Below, piece after piece: positions 53,578-61,204 of a stretch of 64,000 nt of DNA. Origin of the DNA: Streptomyces sp. V1I1 (GTDB lineage: Bacteria; Actinomycetota; Actinomycetes; Streptomycetales; Streptomycetaceae); the NCBI RefSeq assembly GCF_030817355.1, contig NZ_JAUSZH010000001.1, forward strand, positions 7,038,501 to 7,102,500, in the 5' to 3' direction. The notes under the pieces are model-generated. The model had not been told where the DNA came from. It searched no databases and worked only from the letters and a program-made list of their open reading frames with translations. The position numbers were made by a program, and so were the translations under genes. The number at the start of each line of letters is the position of its first letter. Positions within the stretch are counted from its first letter, which is position 1.

Positions 53578-53925
53578 TCAGCGGCTCTCGGCGAGCCACT
53601 TGGCGGCGGTCTCGGCCAGTTCCCGGTCCCTGCCCGCCAGCATCATCCGGATCATCTGCACGTCACCCCGCAGCGACCAGGCCGGATGCCCGAAGGTCGC
53701 GGGGTTGTTCTTCTCGATGAAGAAATGCGCGGGCCAGGCCGTTCCGTAGCCGATCAGCGGCAGGGCGGCCGCATACCGCTTCCGGCCGCGCGCCAGCCCG
53801 TACGCGCTGACCGCGAGTCCGGTCAGCGTGCCGGTCAGATGGACCCACCGGGTGGCCGCCCTGGAGTGCATCGCGACGTAGTACGGCCAGAACTCCTCGT
53901 ACGAGTCAAACGTCTGCTGCGTCAT
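53578..53925 (-). CDS. DUF962 (Mpo1-like) membrane protein
   Basis: A 115-residue protein with the family start FDSYEEFWPYYVAMHSRAATRWVHLTGTLTGLA, in which the His residues belong to the conserved metal-binding set, and HFFIEKNNPATFGHPAWSLRGDVQMI at the C-terminus. Two short hydrophobic helices are present. Yeast Mpo1 is a dioxygenase that shortens 2-hydroxy fatty acids by alpha-oxidation; a similar activity in bacteria is inferred. The ATG at 53925 has only a weak ribosome site. It stands between the thiolase/DUF35 operon and the VanX-like gene. Confidence 0.83.
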   Translation of the reverse strand: MTQQTFDSYEEFWPYYVAMHSRAATRWVHLTGTLTGLAVSAYGLARGRKRYAAALPLIGYGTAWPAHFFIEKNNPATFGHPAWSLRGDVQMIRMMLAGRDRELAETAAKWLAESR

Positions 53926-53985
53926 GGCCGCACCGTAATCCCTCGGCAGTGAACCGGATACGGCCCGGCCGCGTCCGATATCGGA

Positions 53986-54030
53986 GAACGGGCGGCCGGA
54001 GCCTACGGGGGTGGTCCCGGCCGCCCGTTC
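53986..54030 (-). terminator. Terminator of the VanX-like gene
   Basis: GAACGGGCGGCCGG (53986-53999) pairs with CCGGCCGCCCGTTC (54017-54030), a 14-bp perfect stem 15 bp after the stop of the minus-strand dipeptidase gene. Confidence 0.75.
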
Positions 54031-54044
54031 CGCAGCTGCCTCCC

Positions 54045-54848
54045 TCAGTGCCCGGCGACCGAACGCCAAGCGACGGGGAAGTCGAAGAAGGTGTCCGGGA
54101 ACGGCTCCGGCTTGTAGGTGAAGTGCCACCACTCCTCGGGCAGATTCACAAAACCGACCGCACTCAGAGCGCCCTTCAGCAGCTGCCGGTTGGCGCGCTG
54201 CTTGCCCTGGATCCTGGGGTCATCGGTGTGCGACAGCGTGTCGAAGCAGTCGAAACCGGTCCCCATGTCCACGGAATTGTCGGGAAACCGCTCGGACTTG
54301 GGCGCATAACAAGGGACGAGAGGCTCGCCGGGAATGTACGGCCTGGTTGGCAGGGCAGGCAGCTTCACGATGGTGAGATCGACCGTGCTGCCGCGGCTGT
54401 GCCCGGACTTCTCCGCGATGTAACCGTCGGCGAACAGCCGCGACTTGTCGACTTGGGGATAGAACTCCTTCTTCATGGTCTCGTCATCGAGGTCCTTGGC
54501 CCACCGAACGAAGTGGTCGACGGCCCGCTGAGGCCGGTAACAGTCGTACACCTTCAGCGAGTAGCCCTGACGGAGCAGCTTCGACTGCGCCTTGTGCAGC
54601 GCCTGGGCGGCGGGCCGGGTGAGGATGCAGAGCGGCTGGCGGTAGCCGTCGACGGGTTCACCCACGAAGTTGTGCCGGGTGATGTAGCGCATCTCCTGGA
54701 TGATCGTCGGGTCGACGGAGCGCAGCGCCACGAACTCCCTGGGTGCCTTCGGCTCGGACTCGGCCTGCGCCGCGGGGGCGGCGGTGACGGCGAGGAGTGC
54801 GGCGGCCGTCGCTACGAGGGTGCGGAAAGCGGAAGCAAGTCCTGTCAT
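54045..54848 (-). CDS. Secreted D-alanyl-D-alanine dipeptidase (VanX-like, M15D)
   Basis: A 267-residue exported zinc peptidase. A signal peptide (MTGLASAFRTLVATAAALLAVTAAPAAQA) precedes the domain starting FVALRSVDPTIIQEMRY. Zinc ligands are in SGHSRGSTVDLTI (His and Asp) and EWWHFTY (His), with the catalytic Glu in EEWW. YDCYRPQRAVDHFV holds the conserved Arg. VanX hydrolyses D-Ala-D-Ala; an exported form is more likely to act in cell-wall turnover than in glycopeptide resistance, and no vanHA genes are near. Start at 54848 is chosen for the signal peptide. Confidence 0.9.
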   Translation of the reverse strand: MTGLASAFRTLVATAAALLAVTAAPAAQAESEPKAPREFVALRSVDPTIIQEMRYITRHNFVGEPVDGYRQPLCILTRPAAQALHKAQSKLLRQGYSLKVYDCYRPQRAVDHFVRWAKDLDDETMKKEFYPQVDKSRLFADGYIAEKSGHSRGSTVDLTIVKLPALPTRPYIPGEPLVPCYAPKSERFPDNSVDMGTGFDCFDTLSHTDDPRIQGKQRANRQLLKGALSAVGFVNLPEEWWHFTYKPEPFPDTFFDFPVAWRSVAGH

Positions 54849-54908
54849 GCGCACAGGCTTTACCAGTTCCCGGCCCTGCGGGAAAGGGTGATCGGATACA
54901 GTCCGCGC

Positions 54909-55412
54909 GTGTCCATGGACTCCCACTGCGGCAACTGCGGGGCGCCGTACGGCTCCCTGACGGGCTGGCCCCGCACCTGCCCGGCCTGCGGCGAGACGGC
55001 CTACCGCAATCCGCTGCCGGTCGCTGTCGCGCTGCTGCCCGCGTACGACGCCGACGGCACCGGACTCGTCATCATCACCCGCACGATTGAACCGAGGCGC
55101 GGAGGCATCGCACTGCCGGGCGGCTACATCGACCACGGTGAGGACTGGCAGCAGGCAGTCGTACGGGAGTTGGCGGAGGAGACCGGCATCGAGGCCTCGC
55201 GCGAGGAGGTTCACCTCGCGGACGCACTCAGCGCGCCGGACGGCCATCTGCTCCTGTTCGGCCTCCTGCCACAACGCCCGGCAGCGGACCTCCCACCGCC
55301 GACCCCGACGCCCGAGACGGCGGGCTGGCACCTGCTCCATGAGTCGACGGAGCTGACGTTCCCGCTGCACACGACTGCGGTACGAAAATGGTTCGAGGGA
55401 CGGTACGCGTAG
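54909..55412 (+). CDS. Nudix hydrolase with zinc ribbon
   Basis: A 167-residue protein. The N-terminus MDSHCGNCGAPYGSLTGWPRTCPACGE is a four-cysteine zinc ribbon, followed by the Nudix fold with the box GGYIDHGEDWQQAVVRELAEETGI. The combination is that of NudC/ADP-ribose pyrophosphatase-like enzymes; the nucleotide substrate is unknown. TACAGT lies 6 bp before the GTG at 54909, which suggests a leaderless transcript; an ATG at 54915 is the alternative start. The stop codon opens a partial copy of the 80-bp repeat found at 11.4 kb. Confidence 0.88.
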   Translation: MSMDSHCGNCGAPYGSLTGWPRTCPACGETAYRNPLPVAVALLPAYDADGTGLVIITRTIEPRRGGIALPGGYIDHGEDWQQAVVRELAEETGIEASREEVHLADALSAPDGHLLLFGLLPQRPAADLPPPTPTPETAGWHLLHESTELTFPLHTTAVRKWFEGRYA

Positions 55413-55445
55413 TCACCCGGCTTCGTGGGTGCCGTGGGCCGGGGC
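55409..55445 (+). repeat. Partial copy of the 80-bp repeat unit
   Basis: From the Nudix stop codon on, TAGTCACCCGGCTTCGTGGG and the following GTGCCGTGGGCC match the first half of array units at 11521-11679 with few differences. Confidence 0.7.
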
Positions 55446-55447
55446 CC

Positions 55448-57802
55448 CTACGCCCCCAGCCCCCGCACCCGTACCCGCCACCTCGGCGGGCCGGACCGGT
55501 CCCCCTTGACCTGCTTCACCACGACCCGCCCGTCCACCAGCCGCGACGTGTACCGCTCCACCTCCGCCTCCTCCCAGCCGTCCCCCAGGTCCGGGACCAC
55601 CAGCCCCCCGCCCCCGCGCCTCTCGGCCGGCGCCCACACCTCCAGCTCGATCCCGCCGTCCGCGCCCCGTACCGGAATCACCGCACCACCCCGCGCCAGT
55701 ACCGGGATCCGCGACAGCGGAGCGTCCACCAGCACCTGCCCGGGCCCGTCGTAAGCCTGCCCCGTCGCCGTGTCGTACCACCGGCCGCGCGGCAGCCGCA
55801 CCGCCCGTCGGTCCGTCCCGCTCTCCAGCACCGGCGCGACCAGCAGCGCCTCACCGAGCAGAAAGGCGTCCTCGCAGTCGCGCAGCATCCGGTCCTCCGG
55901 ACTGCTCCACCACAGCGGCCGCACATACGGCGCCCCCGTCAGCCGCGCCAGATGCGCCAGCGTGACGAAGTAGGGCCGCAGCCGCTCCCGTTCGTCGAGA
56001 GCCGCCTTCGCATGCGCGAGGACCTCGGGCCCGAACTCCCACGGCTCCCTGCGCCCCGCGCCGATCGCCGCATGAGTGCGGAACAGCGGCAGCTGCGCCC
56101 CCAGCTGGAACCAGCGCAGATACAGCTCGGGCGACGGACTGCCGTCGAATCCGCCCACATCAGGACCGGAGTACGGCACGCCGCACAGCCCCAGCCCGAG
56201 GACCAGCGAGAGCGAGGCCCGCAGCCCGGGCCAGCCGGTGGACACATCGCCGGACCAGGTGCCTCCGTACCGCTGCATACCCGCCCAGCCGGAACGCGAG
56301 AAGAGAAACGGCCGTTCCTCCGGACGCAGCCGCCGCAGTCCCTCGTACCCGGCCTGCGCCATCGCGAGACCGTACACATTGTGGGCCTCGCGGTGATCGC
56401 CGCCCCGCCCCTCCAGCGCGTGCCGGGCCGAGCGCGGCAGCGTCATGTCGCCGAAGGGCGCGAAGGACACCGGCTCGTTCATGTCGTGCCACACCCCGGA
56501 GAAGCCTTGCGCCAGCCGCTCCTCGTACAGCTCTCCCCACCACCGGCGGACCGCCGGATCGGTGAAGTCCGGATAGACGCACTCGCCCGGCCAGACGACG
56601 CCCCGCACCTCCCCGCCCCGCGGATCGCGTACGAACGCCCCGGCCGCCGACCCGCTGTCGTACACCCCGTTCCCGCGCTCCGCCTTCACCGCCGGATCGA
56701 CGATGGAGACCAGACGCACCCCGTCCTCGCGCAGATCCTTCGCCATGCCAGGCAGGTCGGGGAACTTCTCGCGGTCGACGGTGAACACCTGATGCGCGTC
56801 GTAGTGGTCGATGTCGAGATGGACGGCGGACAGCGGCAGCTCCCGGTCCCGGTAGCCCGCGACGATCCGGCGCACCTCCCGCTCGCTGCCGAAACCCCAC
56901 CGGGCATGCTGCGGTCCCAGCGCCCAGGCCGGCGGCAGCGCGGGCGCGCCCGTCAGCTGGGTCCAGCCGGCCAGCACGCGCGCGGGAGGCCCGACCACCA
57001 CCCAGCAGCGCAGCGGCCCGCCGTCCATGCGCACCTCACTGGTGCCGGGCCGGTCGTGCCCCGAGCCCGCGCCCTCCTCGCCCTCGTGCAGGGTGACCCG
57101 GCCGTCCCACGAGTTGTCGTGGAAGGCGAGATGGGTGCCGGCGTCCGCCACCACCAGCTGGACGGGCATGTTGATGTACAGCGGGTCGTCGCCGGGACCG
57201 AAGGTGCCCTTGGGGTCGGTGTTCCACAGCCGGTATATGCCGCCCCGCAAGCGCGGTCCGGAGGCCCGCCCGCCGAGCCCGAAGAAGCGCGCGTCCGCAG
57301 GCACTTCGGTCCGCTGCACCCACCGTGCCGGACCGCCCCGCACCGGCTCCCACCAGCGCGGCGGCAGATCCCGGCGCAGAACGACACCGCCCGGCGTACG
57401 GATCTCCACGGCGCCGTTGCGGGAGACCTCCACGGTCACCCGCTCCGACACCACCCGCCAGCCGCCGTCCTTGTCGGGCTCGAGCTCGGCACGCGGATCC
57501 GGCTCGGGAGGCTCGCCGGCGAGTGCGTACGACGGCTCGGGCCCCGCGCCGTCCCAGCCCCAGAAGACCGTGCCGCCCGCCGTGACCCGGATGCGCAGCT
57601 CCGAACGTGCGAACCGGAGGATGCCGCCCCCGGGCAGCGGCTCGGCGCCGGACACGGGCCCGGGCACCCGCGCCCGCTCCGCCCCCCTCGTCGGCAGCTC
57701 CCGGGCGTCGGTCCGCCGCTGCCGCCAGGCCGAGCGTGCCGCGCGCAGCCCCTGCGCCGTTCCGAAATTTCTTACCGAGCGCACCAGATCCCGACCGTCC
57801 AT
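55448..57802 (-). CDS. GH31 glycoside hydrolase (alpha-glucosidase-like)
   Basis: A 784-residue cytosolic enzyme without signal peptide. The galactose-mutarotase-like N-terminal domain ends near YRLWNTDPKGTFGPGDDPLY. The catalytic barrel has HLDIDHYDAHQVFTVD, the nucleophile Asp440 in GVWHDMNEP and the acid/base Asp519 in TWSGDVSTGW. RWFQLGAQLPLFRTHAAIG and the C-terminal beta domains follow. It retains alpha-anomeric configuration and probably cleaves alpha-glucosides such as maltose-type oligosaccharides; xylosidase activity cannot be excluded. It is a single gene convergent with the Nudix gene. Confidence 0.92.
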   Translation of the reverse strand: MDGRDLVRSVRNFGTAQGLRAARSAWRQRRTDARELPTRGAERARVPGPVSGAEPLPGGGILRFARSELRIRVTAGGTVFWGWDGAGPEPSYALAGEPPEPDPRAELEPDKDGGWRVVSERVTVEVSRNGAVEIRTPGGVVLRRDLPPRWWEPVRGGPARWVQRTEVPADARFFGLGGRASGPRLRGGIYRLWNTDPKGTFGPGDDPLYINMPVQLVVADAGTHLAFHDNSWDGRVTLHEGEEGAGSGHDRPGTSEVRMDGGPLRCWVVVGPPARVLAGWTQLTGAPALPPAWALGPQHARWGFGSEREVRRIVAGYRDRELPLSAVHLDIDHYDAHQVFTVDREKFPDLPGMAKDLREDGVRLVSIVDPAVKAERGNGVYDSGSAAGAFVRDPRGGEVRGVVWPGECVYPDFTDPAVRRWWGELYEERLAQGFSGVWHDMNEPVSFAPFGDMTLPRSARHALEGRGGDHREAHNVYGLAMAQAGYEGLRRLRPEERPFLFSRSGWAGMQRYGGTWSGDVSTGWPGLRASLSLVLGLGLCGVPYSGPDVGGFDGSPSPELYLRWFQLGAQLPLFRTHAAIGAGRREPWEFGPEVLAHAKAALDERERLRPYFVTLAHLARLTGAPYVRPLWWSSPEDRMLRDCEDAFLLGEALLVAPVLESGTDRRAVRLPRGRWYDTATGQAYDGPGQVLVDAPLSRIPVLARGGAVIPVRGADGGIELEVWAPAERRGGGGLVVPDLGDGWEEAEVERYTSRLVDGRVVVKQVKGDRSGPPRWRVRVRGLGA

Positions 57803-58019
57803 GCAGCTCAGCCTGCCATCCGGCCAGGCGGATGTGGGGTTTGTTCAACTCCCGTTCACCCGTGGTCAGAGCACATATTCCCGCGCCCGACCATGGGTGG
57901 AGAGCCCTGGTGCGAAAGACGATCACATGGCATCGTCCGTGTCAGCCGCGTCACGCGCACACCCCGCACGTGCGCGCGACGCACGCAGACACCGCGTAGA
58001 GCCACCCGGGAGCCGCCCC

Positions 58020-59996
58020 ATGACCTCAGCAGCGAACCCTGCCCCCCTCTGGCAGCCGGACCCGGACCGCATCGCCGCCGCCCGGATCACCCGCTTCCAG
58101 GCATGGGCCGCCGAACGCCACGGGGCCCCTGCGGAGGGCGGCTACGCGGCGCTGCACCGCTGGTCCGTCGACGAGCTCGAGACCTTCTGGCAGGCGGTCG
58201 CCGACTGGTTCGACGTGCGGTTCTCCACTCCGTACGAGCGTGTCCTCGCGAATTCCGCCATGCCCGGTGCCCAGTGGTTCCCCGGCGCCACGCTCAACTA
58301 CGCGGAGCATGCACTGCGCACCGCCGAGGACCCGTCCCGCGCCCATGACGTGGCGCTCCTGTATGTGGACGAGACACATGAGCCGACCCCGATCAGCTGG
58401 TCCGAGCTCCGCCGCCAGGTGGGCGCTCTCGCCGCCGAACTGCGCGCCCTCGGCGTACGCCCGGGGGACCGCGTCAGCGGCTACCTGCCCAACATCCCGC
58501 AGGCCGTCACCGCCCTCCTCGCCACCGCGGCCGTCGGCGCGGTATGGACCTCCTGCGCCCCCGACTTCGGCGCCCGCAGCGTCCTCGACCGCTTCCAGCA
58601 GGTCGAGCCGGTCGTCCTGTTCACCGTCGACGGCTACCGCTACGGCGGCAAAGTGCACGACCGCACGGAGACCGTCGCCGAGCTGCGCCGCGAACTCCCC
58701 ACCCTGCGCGCGGTGATCCACATCCCGCTGCTCGGTACGGAAGCCCCCGAGGGTGCTCTCGACTGGTCGGCGGTCACCTCTCACGACACCGAACCGGTCT
58801 TCGAGCAGGTCCCCTTCGACCACCCGCTGTGGGTGCTCTACTCCTCCGGTACGACAGGCCTGCCCAAGGCCATCGTCCAGTCGCAGGGCGGCATCCTGCT
58901 GGAGCACTTCAAGCAGCTCGGCCTGCACTGCGACCTCGGCCCCGAGGACCGTTTCTTCTGGTACACCTCGACCGGCTGGATGATGTGGAACTTCCTTGTC
59001 TCCGGCCTGCTCACCGGAACGACGGTGGTCCTGTACGACGGCAGCCCCGGCTACCCCGACACCGGCGCCCAGTGGCGCATCGCCGAGCGCACCGAAGCCA
59101 CCCTCTTCGGCACCTCGGCGGCGTACGTCATGGCCTGCCGCAAGGCCGGCGTCCACCCCGCCCGGGACCACGACCTGTCCCGTATCAAGTGCGTGGCCAC
59201 CACCGGCTCCCCGCTCCCGCCCGACGGCTTCCGCTGGCTGCACGACGAGGTGGCGGACGACCTGTGGATCGCTTCCGTCAGCGGCGGCACGGACGTGTGC
59301 AGCTGCTTCGCCGGCGCGGTGCCTACCCTGCCCGTGCACATCGGCGAACTCCAGGCCGCCTGCCTCGGTACCGATCTTCAGTCCTGGGACCCCCAGGGCA
59401 AGCCGGTCATCGACGAGGTCGGCGAACTGGTCGTCACGAACCCCATGCCGTCCATGCCGATCCGGTTCTGGAACGACCCCGACGGCAGCCGCTACCGCGA
59501 CAGCTACTTCGAGATGTTCCCCGGCGTCTGGCGGCACGGCGACTGGATCACCATCACCGACCGCGGCTCCGTCGTCATCCACGGCCGCTCCGACTCCACT
59601 CTCAACCGCCAGGGCGTACGGATGGGCTCGGCCGACATCTACGAAGCCGTGGAACGTCTCCCCGAGATCCGCGAATCGCTGGTCATCGGCCTGGAGGAGC
59701 CGGACGGCGGCTACTGGATGCCGCTCTTCGTCCACCTCGTCGAAGGCGCCGCTCTCGACGACGACCTACGCGACCGGATCACGCGGACGATCCGCGAACA
59801 GCTCTCCCCACGCCACGTCCCGGACGACATCATCGAGGTCCCCGGCGTCCCGCACACCCTCACCGGCAAGCGCATCGAGGTCCCGGTGAAGCGCCTCCTC
59901 CAGGGCACACCAATGTCCAAGGCGGTCAACCCGGGCTCGGTCGACAACCTCGACCTGCTGCGCTTCTACGAGGCCCTGGCCCGCAACCGCTCCTAG
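58020..59996 (+). CDS. aacS: Acetoacetyl-CoA synthetase
   Basis: A 658-residue acyl-CoA synthetase of the ANL superfamily that converts acetoacetate, CoA and ATP to acetoacetyl-CoA. The family features are the N-terminal LWQPDPDRIAAARITRFQAWA, the P-loop LYSSGTTGLPKAI, WYTSTGWMMWNFLVSGLL and the C-terminal GRSDSTLNRQGVRMGSADIYEAVE. The catalytic lysine in TLTGKRIEVPVKRLL is residue 617 in this numbering, the position of the lysine reported to be acetylated in the S. lividans enzyme. The ATG at 58020 is preceded by a GGGAG-containing leader. It is a monocistronic gene followed by a repeat element. Confidence 0.93.
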   Translation: MTSAANPAPLWQPDPDRIAAARITRFQAWAAERHGAPAEGGYAALHRWSVDELETFWQAVADWFDVRFSTPYERVLANSAMPGAQWFPGATLNYAEHALRTAEDPSRAHDVALLYVDETHEPTPISWSELRRQVGALAAELRALGVRPGDRVSGYLPNIPQAVTALLATAAVGAVWTSCAPDFGARSVLDRFQQVEPVVLFTVDGYRYGGKVHDRTETVAELRRELPTLRAVIHIPLLGTEAPEGALDWSAVTSHDTEPVFEQVPFDHPLWVLYSSGTTGLPKAIVQSQGGILLEHFKQLGLHCDLGPEDRFFWYTSTGWMMWNFLVSGLLTGTTVVLYDGSPGYPDTGAQWRIAERTEATLFGTSAAYVMACRKAGVHPARDHDLSRIKCVATTGSPLPPDGFRWLHDEVADDLWIASVSGGTDVCSCFAGAVPTLPVHIGELQAACLGTDLQSWDPQGKPVIDEVGELVVTNPMPSMPIRFWNDPDGSRYRDSYFEMFPGVWRHGDWITITDRGSVVIHGRSDSTLNRQGVRMGSADIYEAVERLPEIRESLVIGLEEPDGGYWMPLFVHLVEGAALDDDLRDRITRTIREQLSPRHVPDDIIEVPGVPHTLTGKRIEVPVKRLLQGTPMSKAVNPGSVDNLDLLRFYEALARNRS

Positions 59997-60002
59997 CGCC
60001 CC

Positions 60003-60105
60003 GAAATCAAGCCTCGCCGGCGTTTGAGGCGCGGGGGCTGGGGCGGAGCCCCAGTTACGGGAAGGGGCGGGGTGGGGGAAGGCCCGCCGCAGGCGCTCCC
60101 GCGCC
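60003..60105 (+). repeat. Dispersed intergenic repeat with terminator-like hairpin after aacS
   Basis: GCCTC/GAGGC (60011/60026) and CTGGGGC/GCCCCAG (60038-60054) hairpins are followed by GTTACGGGAAGGGGCGGGGT from 60054, the block also found at 37932. It probably terminates the aacS transcript. Confidence 0.72.
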
Positions 60106-60117
60106 ATTGTCAGTGCC

Positions 60118-60147
60118 GTCGATTACGTTGAGTCACCAGTAATCGAC
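60118..60147. promoter_or_regulatory. Inverted repeat GTCGATTAC-N12-GTAATCGAC
   Basis: Perfect 9-bp arms (60118-60126 and 60139-60147) ending 17 bp before the ATG of the unknown gene at 60165. This could be an operator or a translation-controlling hairpin. Confidence 0.6.
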
Positions 60148-60164
60148 CGCACCCAGGGGGAGAA

Positions 60165-61133
60165 ATGGCGTACACGAAGCAGCCGAAGCAGCCCAAGCGG
60201 CCCAAGCAGGCCAAACAACCCAAGTCGACCAACCATTCCACGCGCCGGCCCCCCAAGACCGACGCAGCCCTCCGCCGCACCCTCCGCCGCGAAGTCCCCA
60301 GCACCGTCGCCCTCCTCGCCGACGAGCACGACTTCACCGTCATGCGCCACTACCGCACCTTCACCTTCGACGACCACCCGACCTACCTCCGCCAGATCGA
60401 GGCCCTGCTCAAGACCCTCGCCGGCAGCCAACTCCACACCACCGTCGCCCTCTTCGACCCGGAGGACTTCGCGGAGTACTGCGCAGAAGCAGGCCTCGAC
60501 CCGGACGCCGCCGCCAGCCGCAGCCGGTACACAGCCGAAATCGCCGCCCGCGGCACCGGCCTCATGTACACGGGACAGCCGCTCGACAACCTGCTGCCGC
60601 AACTGATCAACAGAGCCGTCCGCCAAGCCACTTGGGAGTACGCGACCATGCTCCTCGCCGACCTCGGCGAGTGCGCAGACTGCGGCCAGGACATCGGCCG
60701 GGCCGCCTTCGACCGGGCCTCCCGCATCCTGATGCGACTGCTCGAAGCGGCGGGACCAGGCAGACACCACCTCGTCTGCAGCGTCCCTGCCCCAGACGAA
60801 CAACTCCTCGCCGTCCTCCACACCGACGCGCCCTCGGATGAGCCCGCACAACTGGACGCATCCGAGGGCGCCGAGTTCGTCACCGTCCTCGCGACAGGCA
60901 TCGCCCTCGAAAGCCCCGGAGGACTGGTGCTGCGCACGAGCACCGAGGGCGCCCCGGACCGCCTCCACGGCTGGCGGCTCCACCAGGGCCGCCTCCTCCC
61001 GCTCACCGCGGGCGAGGTCTTCAGCGCCTACTGCACGGACGCGGCCACCGGCGAACCACTGTCCCCCGAGCCCGGCGTGGAGTACTGCGCGGGCTTCGAC
61101 ACCACCACCGACGATCCGGACAACCACCACTGA
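60165..61133 (+). CDS. Conserved protein of unknown function with a Lys/Pro-rich N-terminus
   Basis: A 322-residue soluble protein. Residues 1-28 are a KQPK-type repeat (KQPKQPKRPKQAKQPK), a basic disordered tail that could contact nucleic acid. The folded part (TDAALRRTLRREVPSTVALLADEHDFTVMRHYRTFTFDDHPTYLRQIEALL) is alpha/beta with a possible CxxC in GECADCGQD and a C-terminal domain ending EVFSAYCTDAATGEPLSPEPGVEYCAGFD. I do not recognise the family. GGGGGAG precedes the ATG. The gene is monocistronic, with an inverted repeat upstream and a bidirectional terminator downstream. Confidence 0.75.
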   Translation: MAYTKQPKQPKRPKQAKQPKSTNHSTRRPPKTDAALRRTLRREVPSTVALLADEHDFTVMRHYRTFTFDDHPTYLRQIEALLKTLAGSQLHTTVALFDPEDFAEYCAEAGLDPDAAASRSRYTAEIAARGTGLMYTGQPLDNLLPQLINRAVRQATWEYATMLLADLGECADCGQDIGRAAFDRASRILMRLLEAAGPGRHHLVCSVPAPDEQLLAVLHTDAPSDEPAQLDASEGAEFVTVLATGIALESPGGLVLRTSTEGAPDRLHGWRLHQGRLLPLTAGEVFSAYCTDAATGEPLSPEPGVEYCAGFDTTTDDPDNHH

Positions 61134-61137
61134 ACGC

Positions 61138-61177
61138 CGAAGGGGCTCCCCGCCGTCCCCGGCAGGAAGCCCCTTCG
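61138..61177. terminator. Bidirectional terminator between the unknown gene and ptsI
   Basis: CGAAGGGGCT (61138-61147) pairs with AGCCCCTTCG (61168-61177) between convergent genes. Confidence 0.75.
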
Positions 61178-61204
61178 ATCACCTACTGACCAACCGCGTA
61201 CCGA

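Noticed and set aside
54045..54848. Vancomycin resistance gene
   Set aside because: The VanX-like protein has an export signal and no vanH, vanA or vanRS genes nearby, so cell-wall turnover is more likely.
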